Below are positions 60,505-64,000 of a stretch of 64,000 nt of DNA, piece after piece. Under the pieces are notes generated by a model. That model was not told the origin of the DNA, searched no databases, and worked only from the letters and a program-made list of their open reading frames with translations. Within the stretch, counting starts at the first letter, position 1. The number at the start of each line of letters is the position of its first letter. Source of the DNA: G041200185 sp041200185 (GTDB lineage Bacteria > Pseudomonadota > Alphaproteobacteria > BNTO01); assembly GCA_041200185.1 (NCBI GenBank), contig CP165730.1, positions 124,001 to 188,000 on the forward strand, given 5' to 3'. Both the position numbers and the translations under genes were made by a program.

Positions 60505-61797
60505 ATGAAACGTTCACAGTATTTTCTTCCTACCCAGAAAGAGACACCCGCTGAAGCCCAAATTATATCTCATCAACTCATGCTTCGTGCAGGAATGATT
60601 CAACAGATTTGCCACGGGATTTATGCTTGGCTACCTCTTGGCTTCAAGGTCCTTTCCAAGGTTGAAAAGATCATTGCTGAAGAGCAAGACCGGATTGGTG
60701 CACAAAGAATTCTCGTCCCCACCTTGCAGCCAGCTAGCCTCTGGCAAGAAAGTGGTCGTTATGATGACTATGGCAAGGAAATGTTGCGCATCAAAGACCG
60801 CCACGATAGAGACCTTTTGTATGGTCCAACGGCTGAGGAAGTCGTGACGTCTATCGCAAGGCAATTCCTGAAAAGCTACAAGCAAATACCTCTTGTCCTT
60901 TACCAAATCAGCTGGAAATTTCGTGACGAGATCCGCCCCAGGTTCGGGGTTATGCGTGGTCGAGAGTTTTTGATGAAAGATGGCTATTCGTTTGACCTCG
61001 ACTATGATGGAGCTGTTACGACATACCAGAAAATTGTCTTATCCTATTTACGCACTTTTGAGCGCATGGGGGTGCGAGCTATACCCATTCGTGCTGACTC
61101 AGGCGCCATTGGTGGCAACCTCAGTCATGAGTTTCATATTGTCGCGGAAACGGGGGAGAGTGAAATTTTCTACGACAAAGCCTACGACAATGTTTCAGCT
61201 CAGCACATTGAATTCAGTGATCTTGAGAAGTTCTACTCAGCGGCAGATGAACGGCATCATCCCGAAACTTGTTCCGTTCTTCCCGACCGGCTTGTCGCGG
61301 CTCGCGGTATTGAGGTGGGGCATGTTTTTTACTTCGGTAAAAAATATTCTCAGTCTATGAATCTGTCACTCGTTGGACCTGATGGACAGTCGTTCTTCCC
61401 AGAGATGGGGTCCTATGGCATTGGCGTCTCTCGGCTTGTTGCGGCTATCATTGAGGCTTCTCACGATCAACACGGAATAATTTGGCCTGAAGCCGCTGCC
61501 CCCTTCTCTCTGGGTCTGATCACCACAAATCAACAAGATTCAGCCTTGCTCCAAAAGGCAGAAGAGATCTATGCATTCCTAGTCGAGAAAAACGTTGACG
61601 TCTTGTGGGATGATCGCGAGGTCCGTGCGGGAACAAAGTTCGCTGATATGGATCTGATCGGAATCCCGTACCAAATCATCCTCGGTGACAAAGCTAAAAA
61701 TGACTCTTTCGAGTGGAAAGTTCGAAAATCTAACGAACGCCAAGATCTCAGTTGGAATGAACTCTTCAACAAGGTTCAACAATCAATGCTCCCATGA
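60505..61797 (+). CDS. proS: Prolyl-tRNA synthetase, short alphaproteobacterial form
   Basis: The 430-residue class II enzyme charges tRNA-Pro. It has motif 1 and 2 regions (GIYAWLPLGFKVLSKVEKII, FRDEIRPRFGVMRGREFLMK), motif 3 (MGSYGIGVSRLVAAIIEA) and the anticodon-binding domain (DVLWDDREVRAGTKFADMDL). The insertion (editing) domain that sits between motifs 2 and 3 in E. coli is absent, giving the typical alphaproteobacterial length. AAGGAGG precedes ATG 60505. The stop overlaps rsmD by four bases. Confidence 0.97.
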   Translation: MKRSQYFLPTQKETPAEAQIISHQLMLRAGMIQQICHGIYAWLPLGFKVLSKVEKIIAEEQDRIGAQRILVPTLQPASLWQESGRYDDYGKEMLRIKDRHDRDLLYGPTAEEVVTSIARQFLKSYKQIPLVLYQISWKFRDEIRPRFGVMRGREFLMKDGYSFDLDYDGAVTTYQKIVLSYLRTFERMGVRAIPIRADSGAIGGNLSHEFHIVAETGESEIFYDKAYDNVSAQHIEFSDLEKFYSAADERHHPETCSVLPDRLVAARGIEVGHVFYFGKKYSQSMNLSLVGPDGQSFFPEMGSYGIGVSRLVAAIIEASHDQHGIIWPEAAAPFSLGLITTNQQDSALLQKAEEIYAFLVEKNVDVLWDDREVRAGTKFADMDLIGIPYQIILGDKAKNDSFEWKVRKSNERQDLSWNELFNKVQQSMLP

Positions 61798-62429
61798 GCT
61801 CCTCGCACACCCCTTCCGTTAAAATTTCCTCAGGAAAGCTGAAACAAACAAATGTCGTCTTCCAACCCTACGAAGCGGTCCGACCGACAAAGACGCGTAT
61901 CCGACAGGCCATTTTTAATACCCTTCTCCATAGGTTCAAGATCGACTTTACAAAAATCTCTGTCCTCGACGCCTTCGCAGGAACGGGTGCCCTTGGGTTC
62001 GAGGCAGCTTCCCTAGGTACTCCTTCCGTCTGCTTCGTCGAAATTGACCCCCTCCTCTCTCAAAATATCAGCTCCTCCATTCAATCCCTCGGCCTATCTA
62101 ACGTCGCTCAGGTCCTGAGTGCGAACCTCTTCAGCTCTCATTGTGCCTTGCGTTCTTCCAACATCAACTCCTTTGACCTGATCTTCCTCGATCCGCCTTA
62201 CTTCCAAAAACTCTTGCCTCAGGCTATGACCTTCCTCGCTAACGAAAATCTTCTGTCCCCTTCTTCCATCCTGGTTGCTGAGTGCCATAAACACGAATTC
62301 AAGGACTTCCTGTCTCTTCTTCCTGACTCATGGTCACCTCTCCTTGCACGTTTCTACGGTAAAATCGCCGTCTCATACTTCTGTCTACAACCACCGTCAG
62401 CCGAGGGTGAAAAGCCGGAGAATGGATAG
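61794..62429 (+). CDS. rsmD: 16S rRNA (guanine966-N2)-methyltransferase
   Basis: RsmD methylates G966 of 16S rRNA using SAM. The 211-residue protein has the N-terminal RPTKTRIRQAIFNTLLHRF, SAM-site LDAFAGTGALGFEA, ECFVEID-like CFVEIDPLLSQNI and the catalytic DLIFLDPPYF. The C-terminal half is divergent and serine-rich. It overlaps proS by four bases (ATGA), so the two are cotranscribed and coupled. The family is clear from DPPY and the N-terminal block. Confidence 0.9.
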   Translation: MSSSHTPSVKISSGKLKQTNVVFQPYEAVRPTKTRIRQAIFNTLLHRFKIDFTKISVLDAFAGTGALGFEAASLGTPSVCFVEIDPLLSQNISSSIQSLGLSNVAQVLSANLFSSHCALRSSNINSFDLIFLDPPYFQKLLPQAMTFLANENLLSPSSILVAECHKHEFKDFLSLLPDSWSPLLARFYGKIAVSYFCLQPPSAEGEKPENG

Positions 62430-62784
62430 GATAAAATAGAATCACTAATAGGAAGGATTTGTACAGCAATAATCACGATGTGAACATGCCGGTTCGTTCG
62501 TTAATGAAGAAGGAGAGTAAGAGGAGGATATAACAAACGAAAATTGGGGATGTCTTAGACCTAACCTTTGATAGTATATAATTTTTTCATTAATTATTAA
62601 TAACAATTTTAAGAACTAATACTTATTAGTTAAGTGTGTTTTGCGCCTCTTGGTTACTACGTCATCAGAAGAATATTCAGTTACCATAGGTGTAAGCTAC
62701 TAGTGCTGTATGTCCTTTTACCTCCCCCTTGTTGCTTTAGGAGAGGGCGTGGTAGGATGACTCGTGTTCCGGTGGGGATGGTAG
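62430..62784. other. AT-rich gap before gatA; no gatC seen
   Basis: About 355 bases. No frame resembles gatC, which precedes gatA in most bacteria. The gatA promoter must lie here. Confidence 0.4.
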
Positions 62785-64000
62785 TTGATTTTGACGGGGC
62801 GGTGCAAAGATTTTCTGGACCTGAGCCTTGTTGAGGCTCGTCAGAAACTCGAACGAAAAGAGATAGGTGCGGTAGAGCTTACTGAGGCGTGTATTGAGGC
62901 GGCAGAGAATTCGCGCGATCTGAATGTTTTTATTACGGAGACGTTTGATGTAGCTCGCCAGCAGGCACATGTTTCTGAGGGAAAGTTGGCAAAGGGACAA
63001 GGCGGCTTACTCGAAGGGATCCCACTTGGCATCAAGGATTTGTTCTGCACAAAAGGTATCCGAACAACGGCAGGTTCGAGGAGCCTTGAGAACTTCATTC
63101 CCCCTTACGAGTCGACCGTAACGCAGAATCTCCTTGATGAAGGCGCTGTTTTTCTTGGAAAGCTCAACATGGACGAGTTCGCCATGGGGTCTGCAGGTCT
63201 TACAAGTTACTTTGGTCCTGCGGTTAATCCGCTTCGCAGCTCAAAGAATCCGGACAAAGCTCTCGTACCAGGAGGATCCTCTAGTGGGGCTTCAGCCTCC
63301 GTTGCCGCAAGGATCGTTTTTGGAGCGCCAGCGTCAGATACTGGGGGATCAATTCGCCAGCCAGCAGCCTTTACTGGAACCGTTGGGATCAAGCCGACCT
63401 ATGGCTTGTGCTCACGCTATGGCATGGTTGCGTTTGCCTCCTCACTGGATCAGGCGGGGCCTATTACTCGGACTGTCAGGGATTCGGCTTTGATGCTAAG
63501 CGTCATGGCGAGCTACGACACCAAGGACTCGACTTCTCTCAAGGTTGCCAAGACCAACTATCTAGAGAGTCTAGTTCCGTCAGCAAGGGGTCTCAAGATC
63601 GGCATTCCAAAGGAGTGCTTGGAAAATCTTCCTGCTGAGGACGCTCGTATTTTCCAGGCGAGTGTTGATCGGTTTCAGCAACTTGGGGCGACGTTTTCTG
63701 AAATCTCTCTTACGACGTTGCAATATGCCCTTTGTTCCTACTACATTATTGCTCCTGCTGAAGCGTCTTCGAACCTGGCGCGTTATGATGGTGTTAGGTA
63801 TGGCTTTCGTACGAAAGATGTCCGTGCGTTATCGGACCTTTACGGAGAGACCAGACACCAGGGCTTTGGAAAGGAAGTCCAGCGCCGCATTCTTATCGGA
63901 ACTTATGTTCTATCTCGTGGGGGATTTGAGTCGCATTACATTATGGCTCAGAAGGTTCGGGAGAAAATTATTGAGGAGTTCGCTGAGGCTTTTCAGACGT
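62785..64000 (+). CDS. gatA: Aspartyl/glutamyl-tRNA amidotransferase subunit A (runs off right edge)
   Basis: GatA supplies ammonia to convert Glu-tRNA-Gln or Asp-tRNA-Asn with GatB and GatC. The frame starts after a TAG at 62782-62784; TTG 62785 is the most likely start, giving MILTGRCKDFLDLSLVEARQ. The amidase Ser-Ser-Lys triad is visible: Lys in GIPLGIKDLFC, the GGSSSGASASVAA loop and the nucleophile loop SDTGGSIRQPA. FMALGSAGL-like MDEFAMGSAGLTSYF also fits. The C-terminus lies beyond the window. Confidence 0.95.
   Translation, partial: MILTGRCKDFLDLSLVEARQKLERKEIGAVELTEACIEAAENSRDLNVFITETFDVARQQAHVSEGKLAKGQGGLLEGIPLGIKDLFCTKGIRTTAGSRSLENFIPPYESTVTQNLLDEGAVFLGKLNMDEFAMGSAGLTSYFGPAVNPLRSSKNPDKALVPGGSSSGASASVAARIVFGAPASDTGGSIRQPAAFTGTVGIKPTYGLCSRYGMVAFASSLDQAGPITRTVRDSALMLSVMASYDTKDSTSLKVAKTNYLESLVPSARGLKIGIPKECLENLPAEDARIFQASVDRFQQLGATFSEISLTTLQYALCSYYIIAPAEASSNLARYDGVRYGFRTKDVRALSDLYGETRHQGFGKEVQRRILIGTYVLSRGGFESHYIMAQKVREKIIEEFAEAFQT

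Overview
The window is a bacterial chromosome segment of mixed gene density. It most resembles an alphaproteobacterium of the host-associated Holosporales/Rickettsiales type. The signs are an alphaproteobacterial circularly permuted (two-piece) tmRNA, an alpha-type DksA and SspB, the short form of ProS that lacks the editing domain, CtrA-type TTAA-N7-TTAA boxes, many orphan secreted proteins and long non-coding stretches. The placement is an inference from gene content, with no tree behind it.

Layout. 1-3.4 kb: start of murD (runs off the left edge), dksA, then 1.7 kb without a credible gene but with strong RNA hairpins, three Shine-Dalgarno-led micro-ORFs and a terminator. 3.4-7.6 kb: hppA (proton-pumping pyrophosphatase), trkH and a MarR regulator. 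8-17 kb: secreted orphans around dusB, tRNA-Val(GAC), a 1432-residue exported repeat protein and an outer-membrane barrel. 17.5-20.1 kb: dapD-dapE and rplI. 20.2-20.6 kb: tmRNA with an unusually long arginine-rich tag. 20.8-27 kb: XRE regulator, then envelope genes (Sel1 repeat protein, HtrA protease, MlaA, a large barrel). 26.9-30.5 kb: infA, mreB, a KGG stress protein, tRNA-Arg(CCG), lolD. 30.7-37.5 kb: duplicated-parvulin lipoprotein, an OmpA/MotB-type anchor, a lipoprotein, a secreted orphan and a PAS protein without a kinase. 37.7-39.7 kb: three tandem Hcp-like paralogues, one frameshifted. 39.8-42 kb: iscU-lgt, a damaged-looking rpsR, rplU and rpmA with an ACG start. 42.5-45.3 kb: AT-rich accessory genes and a lidless Hsp70. 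45.4-46.4 kb: a candidate replication origin with DnaA boxes flanked by two perfect CtrA boxes. 46.4-49.5 kb: asd, tatD, greA, rlmB. 49.8-54.3 kb: an exported HExxH metallopeptidase, tyrS and a decayed IS5-family transposase. 54.3-64 kb: a small secreted-protein pair, relA/spoT without its C-terminal regulatory domains, sspB, two paralogous membrane proteins, proS-rsmD and the start of gatA (runs off the right edge).

How it fits together. Housekeeping genes are scattered rather than in their usual operons: rplI is alone, rpsR sits before rplU, and gatA has no visible gatC. Envelope maintenance is well represented (lgt, lolD, MlaA, HtrA, parvulin lipoprotein, OmpA-like anchor, barrels). tmRNA and SspB occur together, so the odd tag and its adaptor can be compared in one genome. 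The least explained parts are the 2.2-3.3 kb structured region, the Hcp-like trio, the giant repeat protein and the cluster of single-base anomalies at 39-42 kb.
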